From Pseudomonas sp. G34 (GTDB lineage Bacteria > Pseudomonadota > Gammaproteobacteria > Pseudomonadales > Pseudomonadaceae): DNA of 64,000 bases. Positions 42,469 through 51,381 of the stretch are shown here, piece after piece. The position numbers and the translations under genes are program-made. Under the pieces are notes generated by a model. That model ran no database searches. It was given only the letters and a program-made list of their open reading frames with translations, and was not told the origin of the DNA. The stretch spans positions 1 to 64,000 of the forward strand of contig NZ_JAVHZV010000029.1 of NCBI RefSeq assembly GCF_031119625.1, given 5' to 3'. Position 1 is the stretch's first letter. Every line of letters starts with the position of its first letter.

Positions 42469-44973
42469 TCAACCCTCGCGCAGAACGGTGAGGGGGCTGG
42501 CGTTGAGTGCGCGGCGCGTACCCAGCACGCCGGCCACACCGACCAGCAGTGCGCCGATCAGCGGCAGCACCAGCAGCCACGGATGGGGTTGCCAGGCCAT
42601 CTGGAAGGCATAGCGGTAGATCAGCAAACTGACCAGCTCGCAGCCCAGGGCGGCCAGCAGGCCGCTGGCGGCGCCCAGCAGGCCAAATTCGGCGCGCCTG
42701 GCCTGCACCAGCAGCTTGCGTTCGGCGCCCAGGGCGCGCAGCAGGGCACCCTGGTGGATACGCTCGTCCAGCGTCGACTGCAGGCCGGCGAACAGCACGG
42801 CCAGGCCTGCCGCCAGCACGAACAGCAGCACGAACTCGATGGCGATGGTGACCTGGGCGAGGATGCTGCGCAGCTGGTTGAGCAGCGCCTCGACCTGCAG
42901 CAGCGATACCGACGGGAAGGCGCGGGACAGCTCCACCAGCTGCTGCTCGTGCTGCGGCGGCAGGTAGAAGCTGGTCAGGTAGGTCACCGGCAGGTCCTTG
43001 AGGGTGCCGGGCTCGAAGATCATGAAGAAGTTGGGCTGGAAGTTGTTCCAGTCCACTTCGCGCAGGTTGGTCACCACGGCATCGCGATCGACACCGCCAA
43101 CACTGAAGGTCAGGCGGTCGCCGAGCTCGATGTGCAGGCTCTGCGCCAGTTCGTCCTCTACCGACACGCCGGGCAGCTCACGCTGTTCGTTGCTCGACCA
43201 CCATTGGCCGGCGGTCAGTGTGTTGCCTTCGGGCAGCTCGGCGCTCCAGGTCAGGCTCAGGTCGCGGCGCACCGCCCGCTCGCCACGGGAATCTTCGCTG
43301 ACGTACTGGCGAACCGGCTCACCGTTGACCTGGGTCAGGCGCCCCGGCACCACGGGATACAGCGGCGCGGGATGGGGGGAAAGCTGCGCGAGGCGTTCGG
43401 CGAAGGCGTCGCGCTCGGCAGGCAGTACGTTGAGGGCGAAATGATTGGGCGCGTCGGCCGGCAGCTGCTCCTGCCAGTTGTCCAGCAGCTCACCGCGCAA
43501 CAGGGCGATCAGCGCCATGGCCAGAAGGATCAGGCCGAAGGCCAGGGATTGCCCGGCCGCTGCGAGCGGCCGCCGCAGCAACTGACCAAGCCCCAGGCGC
43601 CACGGCAAGGCGGCGCGTGCCAGCAGGCGGCGCAGGCTCTGCAGGCCGAGCAGCAGCAGGCCACCCAGCAACAGGGCGGTGATCAGCCCGCCACCGAGCA
43701 GGGCCAGGGTCAGCGTCAGGTCAAGGCTCAGGCGCCACATGATCAGGCCCAGGGCGAGCAGCGCCGTGCCGTAGACCAGCCAGGAGCTGGCCGGTACCGG
43801 CAGCATGTCGCGGCGCAGCACGCGCAGCGGCGGAACGCGGCCCAAGGCCGCCAGGGGCGGCAATGCGAAACCGGCGAGTGCCACCAGCCCGGTGGCGATG
43901 CCGGCCAGGGCGGGCCAGACGCCGCCCGGGGGAACCTGCGCGGGCAGCAGGCCCTGCAGCAGGTAAAACAGCGTCTGCTGCGCGAGCCAGCCGAGCAGCG
44001 CGCCGGCAAGGCTGGCGAGCAACCCGAGCATCGCCAGTTGCAGGCCGAACAGGCTTAGCGCCTGGCGGCGCGACAGGCCCAGGCAGCGCAACAGTGCGCT
44101 GGCGTCGAAGCGGCGGCTGGCGAAGCGCGACGCCGACAGGGCGACCGCCACGCCAGCCAGCAGTACGGCTGCCAGGCTGGCGAGATTCAGGTAGCGCTCG
44201 GCACGATCCAGGGCACCGCCGACGCGGCGGCTGCCATCGCGGGCGTCATCGAAGCGCTGGTGGGCCGCCAGCCCCGGCTCGGTGGCCTGCCGATAACTGG
44301 CCAGGGCATCGCTCGGGCCGTTCCACTGTTCGATGTAACGCACCCGGCTGCCCGGTTGCACCACGCGGGTCGCCGGCAGGTCGTCGAGGTGCATCAGCAC
44401 GTGGGGCGTCAGGCTGTAGAAGTCGCCGGCTTCGTCCGGCAGGTAGGTCAGCACCCGGGTGAGGCGCAGCTGCTTGGCGCCGACTTCGATCTGGTCACCG
44501 GTTTTCAGGTTCAGCGCCACCAGCAGGCGCGACTCCGCCCACGCCTCGCCAGGCCCTGGCCCGGCACTGACGGTTTCTTCGCCGTAGGGCGCAGCGGCGC
44601 TCTTCAGTTGGCCACGCAGCGGGTAGCCGTTGCCGGCGGCCTTGACGCTGGCCAGCTGGATGCCGGCGTCGCTGGCGATCACGCTGGAAAACTCGACCAC
44701 CTGGGCGTGCTGCAGCCCGTGCCCGGTGCCGGCCTCGATCTGCTCGGGGCTGGCCGGGGCGCTACCCCTGAGAATCAGGTCGGCGCCGAGAAACTCGGTG
44801 GCGCGCAAGCTCATGCCCTCGTTCAGCCGGGCGCCGAAATAACCGATGGCAGTGCTGGAAGCCACGGCGATCAACAGGGCGAAGAACAGCACGCGCAGCT
44901 CGCCCGAGCGCGCATCACGCAGCAACTGGCGGCCCGCCAGCGACAGCAGGCTGAAGAAGGACAGGGCGCGCAT
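42469..44973 (-). CDS. ybbP: ABC transporter permease, YbbP/FtsX type
   Basis: The 834-residue permease has two FtsX-type membrane modules, with about 10 helices in all (N-terminal anchor, clusters at about 260-430 and 450-500, and a C-terminal group at 705-820). Large periplasmic domains separate them. The YbbA-YbbP family is predicted to act on envelope lipids or lipoproteins in a mechanotransmission manner like MacB; the substrate is unknown. The ATG overlaps the upstream ATPase stop by one base (TGATG). As in E. coli, ybbA-ybbP sits divergent from tesA. Confidence 0.9.
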   Translation of the reverse strand: MRALSFFSLLSLAGRQLLRDARSGELRVLFFALLIAVASSTAIGYFGARLNEGMSLRATEFLGADLILRGSAPASPEQIEAGTGHGLQHAQVVEFSSVIASDAGIQLASVKAAGNGYPLRGQLKSAAAPYGEETVSAGPGPGEAWAESRLLVALNLKTGDQIEVGAKQLRLTRVLTYLPDEAGDFYSLTPHVLMHLDDLPATRVVQPGSRVRYIEQWNGPSDALASYRQATEPGLAAHQRFDDARDGSRRVGGALDRAERYLNLASLAAVLLAGVAVALSASRFASRRFDASALLRCLGLSRRQALSLFGLQLAMLGLLASLAGALLGWLAQQTLFYLLQGLLPAQVPPGGVWPALAGIATGLVALAGFALPPLAALGRVPPLRVLRRDMLPVPASSWLVYGTALLALGLIMWRLSLDLTLTLALLGGGLITALLLGGLLLLGLQSLRRLLARAALPWRLGLGQLLRRPLAAAGQSLAFGLILLAMALIALLRGELLDNWQEQLPADAPNHFALNVLPAERDAFAERLAQLSPHPAPLYPVVPGRLTQVNGEPVRQYVSEDSRGERAVRRDLSLTWSAELPEGNTLTAGQWWSSNEQRELPGVSVEDELAQSLHIELGDRLTFSVGGVDRDAVVTNLREVDWNNFQPNFFMIFEPGTLKDLPVTYLTSFYLPPQHEQQLVELSRAFPSVSLLQVEALLNQLRSILAQVTIAIEFVLLFVLAAGLAVLFAGLQSTLDERIHQGALLRALGAERKLLVQARRAEFGLLGAASGLLAALGCELVSLLIYRYAFQMAWQPHPWLLVLPLIGALLVGVAGVLGTRRALNASPLTVLREG

Positions 44974-45656
44974 CAAGCGTTCACCGCTGCCACCAGGTGG
45001 CCGGCCTCCAGGCGGATGATGCGCTGGCAGCGCGCGGCAAGCCGTTCGTCATGGGTGACCAGCACCAGGGTTGCGCCGCGCTCCTGGTTGAGTTCGAACA
45101 GCAGGTCGCTGATGCGCTCGCCAGTGTGGGTGTCCAGGTTGCCGGTGGGTTCATCGGCGAACAGCACATCGGGTTCCGCGGCAAACGCCCGGGCGATGGC
45201 CACGCGCTGCTGTTCGCCACCGGAAAGCTGGCGCGGCGAGTGGGTCAGGCGTGCCCCAAGGCCGACGCGCTCGAGCAGTTCGCTGGCGCGCTGACGGGCA
45301 TCGTTGCGGCCCTCGAGCTCCAGGGGCAGCATGACGTTCTCCAGGGCATTGAGGCTGTCGAGCAGCTGGAACGACTGGAACACGAAGCCCACGTGCTCGG
45401 CACGCACCCGGGCGCGGGCGTCTTCATCCAGGCTGCCCAGGTCGTTGCCGGCCAGCACGATGCGCCCGGAGCTGGGCAGGTCGAGGCCGGCCAACAGGCC
45501 GAGCAGGGTGGATTTACCGGAGCCCGAGCTGCCGACGATGGCCAGGCTGCCGCCTTTTTCCAGCTCCAGCGACAGGTCATGCAGGATGGTCAACTCGCCT
45601 TCCGCGCTGGAGACCACTTTGTTAAGGTTCTGCGCAGACAGAATGCTAGAGCTCAT
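44973..45656 (-). CDS. ybbA: ABC transporter ATP-binding protein YbbA
   Basis: The 227-residue LolD/MacB-type ATPase has Walker A GSSGSGKST (about residues 43-51), the Q-loop in GFVFQSFQLL, the signature LSGGEQQRVAIARAF, Walker B DVLFADEPTG and the H-loop VTHDERLA. It energises the downstream YbbP permease. The ATG at 45656 is only 10 bp from the divergent tesA start at 45667, so the promoters of each must lie inside the other gene's coding sequence. Confidence 0.93.
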   Translation of the reverse strand: MSSSILSAQNLNKVVSSAEGELTILHDLSLELEKGGSLAIVGSSGSGKSTLLGLLAGLDLPSSGRIVLAGNDLGSLDEDARARVRAEHVGFVFQSFQLLDSLNALENVMLPLELEGRNDARQRASELLERVGLGARLTHSPRQLSGGEQQRVAIARAFAAEPDVLFADEPTGNLDTHTGERISDLLFELNQERGATLVLVTHDERLAARCQRIIRLEAGHLVAAVNA

Positions 45657-45666
45657 GAGGAATCCG

Positions 45667-46272
45667 ATGCGTGCAATAGTGAAGGGGGCCATTCTGGGCC
45701 TGCTGCTGATGGGGCAGATGGCGCAGGCGGGGACCGTGCTGGTCGTCGGCGATAGTATCAGCGCCGCTTTTGGCATGGATACCCGGCAGGGCTGGGTTCA
45801 TCTGCTCGACGAGCGCATGCGCAGCGAGGGGTTCGAGCACCAGTTGGTGAACGCCTCGATCAGCGGCGATACCAGCGCTGGCGGCGCGGCGCGCCTGCCC
45901 GCACTGCTTGCCGAGCACCAGCCGGAGCTGGTGATCGTCGAGCTTGGTGGCAACGACGGCCTGCGTGGTTTGCCTCCGAGCCAATTGCAACAGAATCTTG
46001 CGTCGATGATCGATGCCTCGCGGGGTGCCGGTGCCAAGGTGCTGTTGCTGGGCATGCGCATCCCGCCCAATTACGGCGAGCGTTACACCACGGCGTTCGC
46101 CAAGGTGTTCGACGACGTGGCCGCCGACAAGAATGTGCCGCTGGTGCCGTTTCTTCTCGAGGGCGTGGGCGGTGTCGACAAGCTGATGCAGGACGACGGC
46201 GTGCACCCCGCTGTGGAGGCCCAGCCTCAGCTGCTCGAGAATGTCTGGCCAACGCTCAAGCCATTATTGTGA
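45667..46272 (+). CDS. tesA: TesA-type SGNH arylesterase/thioesterase
   Basis: The 201-residue protein has a signal peptide, MRAIVKGAILGLLLMGQMAQA. The SGNH hydrolase blocks are clear: GDSIS (Ser30) block I, the block II Gly in ISGDTSAGG, GGNDGLRG block III and DDGVHPAVEAQ block V with the catalytic Asp and His. TesA is a periplasmic lysophospholipase, arylesterase and thioesterase. GAGGA at 45657-45661 precedes the ATG at 45667. Upstream in-frame sequence is antisense to ybbA. Confidence 0.93.
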   Translation: MRAIVKGAILGLLLMGQMAQAGTVLVVGDSISAAFGMDTRQGWVHLLDERMRSEGFEHQLVNASISGDTSAGGAARLPALLAEHQPELVIVELGGNDGLRGLPPSQLQQNLASMIDASRGAGAKVLLLGMRIPPNYGERYTTAFAKVFDDVAADKNVPLVPFLLEGVGGVDKLMQDDGVHPAVEAQPQLLENVWPTLKPLL

Positions 46273-46330
46273 CGGGCTTTTCCGCTGACGGTGTTTCGGC
46301 TAATGTGGCGCCCCCGTTCTGGAGCCCCCA

Positions 46331-46612
46331 ATGTTGCGACCCGTCTGGTCTCTGTATGCCTACCAACTGATCGAGCCGGACGAGCAGCTGGATCTGTTCG
46401 CCTGCCGTGAAGTGAAGGTGCATCTGGTCGCTCGTCAGCTGGAGCTTGGCGGCTATGCCGATCGCACCCTGTGCGGTGGCCTGCTGCCCGCGCAGCCGCT
46501 GTGGCGTGACCTGGAGCGGTCCATGCTGCAGGACCGGCGCCTGTGCCGCGCCTGCCTGGCCACGCTGGAGGCCCAGCGCCGTGGCGAGCGACCGGCGTGG
46601 CCGGGGCGCTGA
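46331..46612 (+). CDS. conserved hypothetical protein
   Basis: The 93-residue soluble protein has a Cys-rich C-terminal half (CGGLLPAQP, then RRLCRACLA) that might bind metal. It lies between tesA and an L,D-transpeptidase gene on the same strand, a position also occupied in P. aeruginosa by a small hypothetical. No domain is recognised. Codon use matches the neighbours. Confidence 0.6.
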   Translation: MLRPVWSLYAYQLIEPDEQLDLFACREVKVHLVARQLELGGYADRTLCGGLLPAQPLWRDLERSMLQDRRLCRACLATLEAQRRGERPAWPGR

Positions 46613-46670
46613 GGGGCGCCACGGTATACAATCAACTCCCACCATCATCATTACCTCGAAGGTTTTCTGC

Positions 46671-47624
46671 ATGTCGCCGCGCGTTTCAGCTCTTGCCCGC
46701 TGTCTGTCGTTGGGTGCTGTCTGTCTGGCAGGCTCCGCCGCCGCACTGGAATTGCCGTTGCCGCCGCCCGGCGAGGACATCGTCGGCGAGATCCAGGTCA
46801 TCAAGGCGCGCTACGAGGACACCTTCGCCGACATCGGTACGGCGAACGATCTGGGCTATCTGGAAATGGTCGCTGCCAACCCGGGGGTGGATGCCTGGTT
46901 GCCGGGCGAGGGCACCGATATCGTGCTGCCGACGCGCTTCATCCTGCCGCCGGGGCCGCGTGAAGGTATCGTGATCAACCTCGCCGAATACCGCCTGTAC
47001 TACTTCCCGAAAGGGGAGAACGTCGTCCATACCTATCCGCTGGGCATCGGCCGCGAGGGCTGGAGCTCGCCGGTAACCCAGGCGCGCATTACCGCCAAGA
47101 CGCCGAACCCGGGCTGGTACCCGCCGCAATCCATTCGCGATGAGCACGCAGCCGATGGCGACCCGTTGCCGAGTTACGTGCCGCCAGGCCCGGACAACCC
47201 GCTGGGGCCCTACAAGATGACGCTGTCGGTGCCGGGCTATCTGATTCACGGCTCGAACAAGAAATTCGGCATCGGCATGCGGGTGAGCCATGGCTGCTTC
47301 CGCATGTTCAACAACAACGTGCTCGAGCTGGCCGACATGGCGCCGGTCGGCACACCGGTGCGTATCATCAACGAGCCGTACAAGTTCGGGGTGAGTGGTG
47401 GCAAGGTCTATCTGGAGGCGCATACGCCGCTGGGCGAGGAAGATGCCCCGGCGGTCGATCACCACACCGAGGTGGTCAATGCCCTGATCCGGCGTAACGA
47501 CCTCAGCGCCGATACCCTGGACTGGGACGTGGTGCGTGAGGTGGTGGCGGCCCACGATGGCCTGCCGATAGAGATCGCCTCGCCACGTGATGCGCTCACC
47601 CAGGCGCAGTCGCCGGCGCCCTGA
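46671..47624 (+). CDS. L,D-transpeptidase (YkuD family)
   Basis: The 317-residue protein has a signal peptide (RCLSLGAVCLAGSAAA). A LysM-like or ErfK N-terminal region at about 35-95 includes GYLEMVAANPGVDAWLPGEGT. The YkuD domain at about 100-240 has the catalytic IHGSNKKFGIG and RVSHGCFRM, with His, Cys and Arg. The ErfK/YbiS/YcfS group attaches the major lipoprotein to peptidoglycan or forms 3-3 crosslinks. The nearby oprI lipoprotein gene is its natural substrate, facing it across a shared terminator. GAAGG lies 9 bp before the ATG. Confidence 0.9.
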   Translation: MSPRVSALARCLSLGAVCLAGSAAALELPLPPPGEDIVGEIQVIKARYEDTFADIGTANDLGYLEMVAANPGVDAWLPGEGTDIVLPTRFILPPGPREGIVINLAEYRLYYFPKGENVVHTYPLGIGREGWSSPVTQARITAKTPNPGWYPPQSIRDEHAADGDPLPSYVPPGPDNPLGPYKMTLSVPGYLIHGSNKKFGIGMRVSHGCFRMFNNNVLELADMAPVGTPVRIINEPYKFGVSGGKVYLEAHTPLGEEDAPAVDHHTEVVNALIRRNDLSADTLDWDVVREVVAAHDGLPIEIASPRDALTQAQSPAP

Positions 47625-47654
47625 GAACCTCGCCCCGGGCAGCATTCAGCATAA

Positions 47655-47682
47655 AAAAAGCCGGCTCGAGAGCCGGCTTTTT
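47655..47682. terminator. bidirectional terminator between ldt and oprI
   Basis: AAAAAGCCGGCTC (47655-47667) pairs with GAGCCGGCTTTTT (47670-47682) around GA. T-runs lie on both strands, serving the convergent L,D-transpeptidase and oprI genes. Confidence 0.92.
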
Positions 47683-47697
47683 ATTGCCCGCAGGCGA

Positions 47698-47949
47698 TTA
47701 CTTGCGGCTGGCTTTTTCCAGCATACGCAGAGCGCGCTCATTGGCTTCGTCAGCGGTTTGCTGAGCCTTCTGAGCGGCAGCCAGTGCTTCGTCAGCCTTG
47801 CGGTAGGCTTCGTCGGCACGAGCTTGGGCGCGAGCTGCTGCGTCTTCGGTTGCAGTCAGGCGAGCTTCGGTTTCTTTGGTGACGCTGCTGCAACCGGTAG
47901 CCAGAACTGCGGCCAGAGCCAGAGCAGAGAATTTCAGAACGTTGTTCAT
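47698..47949 (-). CDS. oprI: major outer-membrane lipoprotein OprI
   Basis: The 83 residues match OprI. The lipoprotein signal is MNNVLKFSALALAAVLATGC, with the lipidated Cys at residue 20. The mature protein is a heptad-repeat trimeric coiled coil rich in Ala (RADEAYRKADEALAAAQKAQ) and ends ALRMLEKASRK, where the terminal Lys links to peptidoglycan. AAGGGGA precedes the ATG at 47949. The codons are strongly biased, fitting very high expression. The 354 bp upstream of it contain an AT-rich core promoter near 48000-48100. Confidence 0.97.
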   Translation of the reverse strand: MNNVLKFSALALAAVLATGCSSVTKETEARLTATEDAAARAQARADEAYRKADEALAAAQKAQQTADEANERALRMLEKASRK

Positions 47950-48209
47950 CGTGTTCCCCTTAGGGTCAGTTTTTTGCTTATTGAAGCCCTTTCCCGAACC
48001 CGGAAAATGACCGGCGTACATACTACCTGTAACTTCTAGTAAGTAAACGGACGAAGGGCAAGGGTTCCGAATTTTTTCTCTGAAATTAGTACGCTAGCGT
48101 CGTATACCGATACAGGTAGCGGTCATGGATGCCGCTGAGGCCCGCGATTTTCCCAGCAAACATTTCTGTCAGACCGGCAATTTCCCGGTGAAGGGATTTT
48201 GCCTTGCCC

Positions 48210-48237
48210 TTTACATCCTACAGTGGCTTTATATCCT
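48210..48237 (+). promoter_or_regulatory. sigma-70 promoter candidate for the GNAT gene
   Basis: TTTACA (48210-48215), a 16-bp spacer and TATCCT (48232-48237) lie about 67 bp before the ATG at 48304. Confidence 0.5.
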
Positions 48238-48303
48238 ATTGTTACCGGATGTACGCAGGCCCCGCCGGGGATGTCGTGCCTGGCCCAATCGAGAGGAGTA
48301 GTA

Positions 48304-48585
48304 ATGAGCGAGCCACTGTCCATTCATCATGACCTTGCCGGTCACCAATTCGAGACCACAGTGGATGGGGATCGCGCTTATCTTTCCTACATGGATCTGG
48401 GCAAGCAGACCCTGGATATCTATCGCACCTTCGTGCCGAACTCGCTGCGCGGGCGTGGCATCGCCGCCGCGCTGACCAAGACCGCGCTGGATTACGCCGA
48501 CAGCATGGGCTACACGGTGATTGCCTCCTGCTCCTACGTGGAGCGCTACATGGCGCGTACCGAAGGCGCTGCCGAGGAGGATTGA
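48304..48585 (+). CDS. GNAT-like N-acetyltransferase (YidJ/GTT1 type)
   Basis: The 93-residue minimal GNAT domain has RGRGIAAALTKTALDYADSMGY, the pyrophosphate-binding Q/R-x-x-G-x-A helix. The core strand AYLSYMDLGKQTLDIYRTFVP precedes it. It is close to the small uncharacterised YjdJ-type acetyltransferases. GAGAGGAG lies 6-13 bp before the ATG at 48304. Substrate is unknown. It is convergent with the DAHP synthase gene across a terminator. Confidence 0.85.
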   Translation: MSEPLSIHHDLAGHQFETTVDGDRAYLSYMDLGKQTLDIYRTFVPNSLRGRGIAAALTKTALDYADSMGYTVIASCSYVERYMARTEGAAEED

Positions 48586-48600
48586 TAGACGCCGCCTACA

Positions 48601-48628
48601 AAAACGCCGAGCAGATGCTCGGCGTTTT
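48601..48628. terminator. bidirectional terminator between GNAT and DAHP synthase
   Basis: AAAACGCCGAGC (48601-48612) pairs with GCTCGGCGTTTT (48617-48628) around AGAT, followed by T. Confidence 0.9.
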
Positions 48629-48642
48629 TCATGGTGGCGGGG

Positions 48643-49731
48643 TTAACCGCGCTGGCGCTTGGGCAACACGTCCTTGAGCTTGGCGTGCATGCTGCGCAAG
48701 GTCTTCTCGGTGCTTTCCCAATCGATGCAGGCGTCGGTGATCGAGACGCCGTACTTGAGCTGCTGCAGGTCCTTGGGAATCGACTGGTTGCCCCAGCCCA
48801 GGTGGCTTTCGACCATCAGGCCGACGATCGACTGGTTGCCTTCGAGGATCTGGTTGGCGACGTTGTCCATCACCAGGGGTTGCAGTGCCGGGTCCTTGTT
48901 GGAGTTGGCGTGGCTGCAGTCGACCATGATGTTCGGCTTGATCGCCGCCTTCTTCAGTTCCTGCTCGCAGATGGCCACGCTGACCGAGTCATAGTTCGGC
49001 TTGCCATTGCCGCCACGCAGCACCACGTGGCCGTAGGCGTTGCCCTTGGTGGTGACGATGGATACGCCGCCTTGCTGGTTGATCCCCAGGAAGCGGTGCG
49101 GGCTGGAAACCGATTGCAGGGCGTTGATGGCCACCGTGAGGCCGCCATCGGTGCCATTCTTGAAGCCGACTGCCGAGGACAGGCCCGAGGCCATTTCCCG
49201 GTGGGTCTGCGACTCGGTGGTGCGCGCGCCGATCGCCGACCAGCTGATCAGGTCCTGCAGGTACTGCGGAGAAATCGGATCCAGCGCCTCGGTAGCGGTG
49301 GGCAGGCCCATTTCGGCGAGGTCGAGCAACAGCTTGCGGCCGATATGCAGGCCGTCCTGGATCTTGAAGGAGTCGTCGAGATAGGGGTCGTTGATCAGGC
49401 CTTTCCAGCCGACGGTGGTGCGCGGCTTCTCGAAGTACACGCGCATCACCAGGTACAGGGTGTCGGAGACTTCTTCGGCGAGCACTTTCAGGCGCTCGGC
49501 GTATTCGTGGGCGGCCTTGATGTCGTGGATGGAGCAGGGGCCAACCACCACGAACAGGCGGTGATCCTTGCCATCGAGGATGTCACGCACCACCTGCCGG
49601 CCGGCTGAAACGGTGCGCTGCGCGCGCTCGGTCAGCGGGATCTCGAGCTTGATCTGTTCCGGGGTGATCAGGGTTTCATTGGAGGCGACGTTCAGGTCGT
49701 TGATCGGTAATTCAGCTGTCGTGCTTTTCAT
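48643..49731 (-). CDS. class I 3-deoxy-7-phosphoheptulonate (DAHP) synthase
   Basis: The 362-residue enzyme condenses phosphoenolpyruvate and erythrose-4-phosphate to DAHP, the first step of the shikimate pathway. It is the class I alpha form, with FVVVGPCSIHDIKAAHEYA and RVYFEKPRTTVGWKGLINDP. GARTTESQTHREMASGLS, MVDCSHANSNKD and VESHLGWGNQS are the other conserved segments. Which aromatic amino acid inhibits it cannot be told; a paralogue is expected elsewhere. The start at 49731 is chosen by analogy; an ATG at 49743 is also possible and neither has a strong RBS. Confidence 0.93.
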   Translation of the reverse strand: MKSTTAELPINDLNVASNETLITPEQIKLEIPLTERAQRTVSAGRQVVRDILDGKDHRLFVVVGPCSIHDIKAAHEYAERLKVLAEEVSDTLYLVMRVYFEKPRTTVGWKGLINDPYLDDSFKIQDGLHIGRKLLLDLAEMGLPTATEALDPISPQYLQDLISWSAIGARTTESQTHREMASGLSSAVGFKNGTDGGLTVAINALQSVSSPHRFLGINQQGGVSIVTTKGNAYGHVVLRGGNGKPNYDSVSVAICEQELKKAAIKPNIMVDCSHANSNKDPALQPLVMDNVANQILEGNQSIVGLMVESHLGWGNQSIPKDLQQLKYGVSITDACIDWESTEKTLRSMHAKLKDVLPKRQRG

Positions 49732-49852
49732 CGGGTGGGTCATCGGGTCACGGGAGCCGGCCGCCAGCGATCCCCGTGCAGCGGGCACAGCAGTATGGGC
49801 ACAGCGGGGAAGCCGAACCTTAGCGCGTTAGCGCCCGTCGAGACAATGATAT

Positions 49853-50269
49853 TTAGGGCTTGGGCGGGCTAAAGCTGGCCAGCCGCTGTTCACGCCACTC
49901 CTCGGCAATTAGCTCGAGGGGCAGCACCTGGCCAGCCAGTTGTTCCCGATGCTTGCGGTAGCGTTCCAGGTTGCAGATTTCTTCGACCATATGGGCGCGC
50001 AGCTCGGGCGCATCCTCGCTGAACGCGACGCCGAGCAGGTAATGTTCCGATTGCCCCGTGCACCAGGCGACCTGGCCAGGGTAGGCTAGCTGTTCGCCCA
50101 GCAGTGGGATGTGCAGGGTGACGGGCGTGCCCTGTGGCAAGGCATGGCTCGAATGGCAGGCGGCGCCGCCCAGGCTGATGTTGTCCAGGCGTTGGCTGGC
50201 GCTGGGCGAGTGGCGACGTAGCCTCAACTCCACAGGCAGATTACTGCTATGACGAAGAAAGCGACGCAT
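49853..50269 (-). CDS. PilZ domain c-di-GMP-binding protein
   Basis: The 138-residue protein is a PilZ domain. The RxxxR motif is at the very N-terminus (RRFLRH, residues 2-7), and the second motif is DNISLGGA (about residues 29-36). A helical C-terminal part follows. It is a single-domain c-di-GMP receptor with an unknown partner. Its ATG overlaps the start codon of the divergent thioredoxin-like gene, both falling in CATG at 50267-50270. Confidence 0.87.
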   Translation of the reverse strand: MRRFLRHSSNLPVELRLRRHSPSASQRLDNISLGGAACHSSHALPQGTPVTLHIPLLGEQLAYPGQVAWCTGQSEHYLLGVAFSEDAPELRAHMVEEICNLERYRKHREQLAGQVLPLELIAEEWREQRLASFSPPKP

Positions 50270-50654
50270 GAACGAGCACTCCAGTGGCCATCAGAATGAT
50301 ATTGCCTGGCCGAAGATAGCCACGCAATTGGAATTGACCGATTTTGATGCCGACCGGCGATTGCTCGACCTGCCGGGCACCTCGTTGGTGATTTTTACCG
50401 CCCAGGGCTGTACGGCCTGCCGCTATGCGCGCCAGCGGCTGCCGGGGATGGGGTTGCCGGTCGAGCGGCTGGTATGGATCGATGCCCAGGAGAATTTCGG
50501 CCTGGTGCAGCGCTATGAGGTCTTCCAGCTGCCGGCGCTCTTCGTGGTGCGCGACGGTGCGTTCTTCGCGGCACTGCACGCCAGCCTGTCTCCTGCCGAG
50601 CTGCGCCGAGCGCTGGCCGAGGCGCTTGCCAGAGCGCCTGAAGAGCTGCCCTGA
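50268..50654 (+). CDS. thioredoxin-like protein with CTAC motif
   Basis: The 128-residue protein is a thioredoxin-fold domain with the redox motif CTAC (QGCTACRYARQRLPG, about residues 48-62). It has the cis-Pro segment QRYEVFQLPALFVVRDG and no signal peptide. It may be a cytoplasmic thiol reductase or chaperone; the intermotif TA differs from the GP of thioredoxin. Its ATG overlaps that of the divergent PilZ gene by two bases, and it has only a weak RBS (AAGAAAG). Confidence 0.78.
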   Translation: MNEHSSGHQNDIAWPKIATQLELTDFDADRRLLDLPGTSLVIFTAQGCTACRYARQRLPGMGLPVERLVWIDAQENFGLVQRYEVFQLPALFVVRDGAFFAALHASLSPAELRRALAEALARAPEELP

Positions 50655-50777
50655 GCGCTCTTCGCTGCGCCAGCTCGAGCGGCCGGGCTGGCCATGGGCT
50701 ATCCTTTTACGGCGGCTTTTCCACGGCGCTGCTAAGCTCAAGCCAGGCCCCGCCGTGCCGGCAGTCGAGGAGGCCGT

Positions 50778-51275
50778 ATGATTCGTTCGATTCTCTACGC
50801 CACCGATCTTGGTCTGTATGCGCCTTATGTGTTGCAGCACGCGCTGGCACTGGCACGCACGTTCAAGGCGCGACTGCACGTCGTGCACGTGGTGGAACCC
50901 ATGGGCCTGTTCGCCGAATCCGTTCTGCAGACCTATGTCGACGAAGCTCGCCTGAAAGAGCTGCGCAGCACGGGCCTGGAAACCGTGATGAGCAATATCG
51001 AGCTGCGCGTGCTCGAGGGTTTCCGTGACGAGCTGGGCGACAATCCCGAGGACCTCGAGCTGATCGGTTCGGTCAGCGTTCTGCGTGGTGATCCGCCCAT
51101 TTCCATTCTCGAGCATGCCCAGAAACTCGCGGTGGATCTGCTGGTCGTAGGCAGTCACAGCCATGGCGCGGCGCTCGAGGTGCCAATGGGTCGCACGGCT
51201 GCCAGGCTCCTGCAGTTGTGCGACGTGCCGGTTTACCTGGTGCCCATGCTGCAGCACCGCTCCCGCCACGAGTGA
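50778..51275 (+). CDS. universal stress protein
   Basis: The 165-residue single UspA domain has the N-terminal strand MIRSILYATDLGLYA. The ATP-binding-type loop near the C-terminus is VVGSHSHGAALEVPMGRTAARLLQLCDVPVYLVP, with GSH-x-H-G and the G-R-T-A-x-R-L stretch. Many such proteins bind ATP and help survival in stationary phase or without oxygen. It lies just upstream of cysB but has its own promoter. Exact role is unknown. Confidence 0.9.
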   Translation: MIRSILYATDLGLYAPYVLQHALALARTFKARLHVVHVVEPMGLFAESVLQTYVDEARLKELRSTGLETVMSNIELRVLEGFRDELGDNPEDLELIGSVSVLRGDPPISILEHAQKLAVDLLVVGSHSHGAALEVPMGRTAARLLQLCDVPVYLVPMLQHRSRHE

Positions 51276-51381
51276 GCGGCTCGACCCGGATAAAAAATCT
51301 ATCTGTACCGCCTTTACCATTAATATGGTTATATAGCTGATCGACGATCAGGCGGCGGCCTATCCGCTTTGAGGGGTTTGT

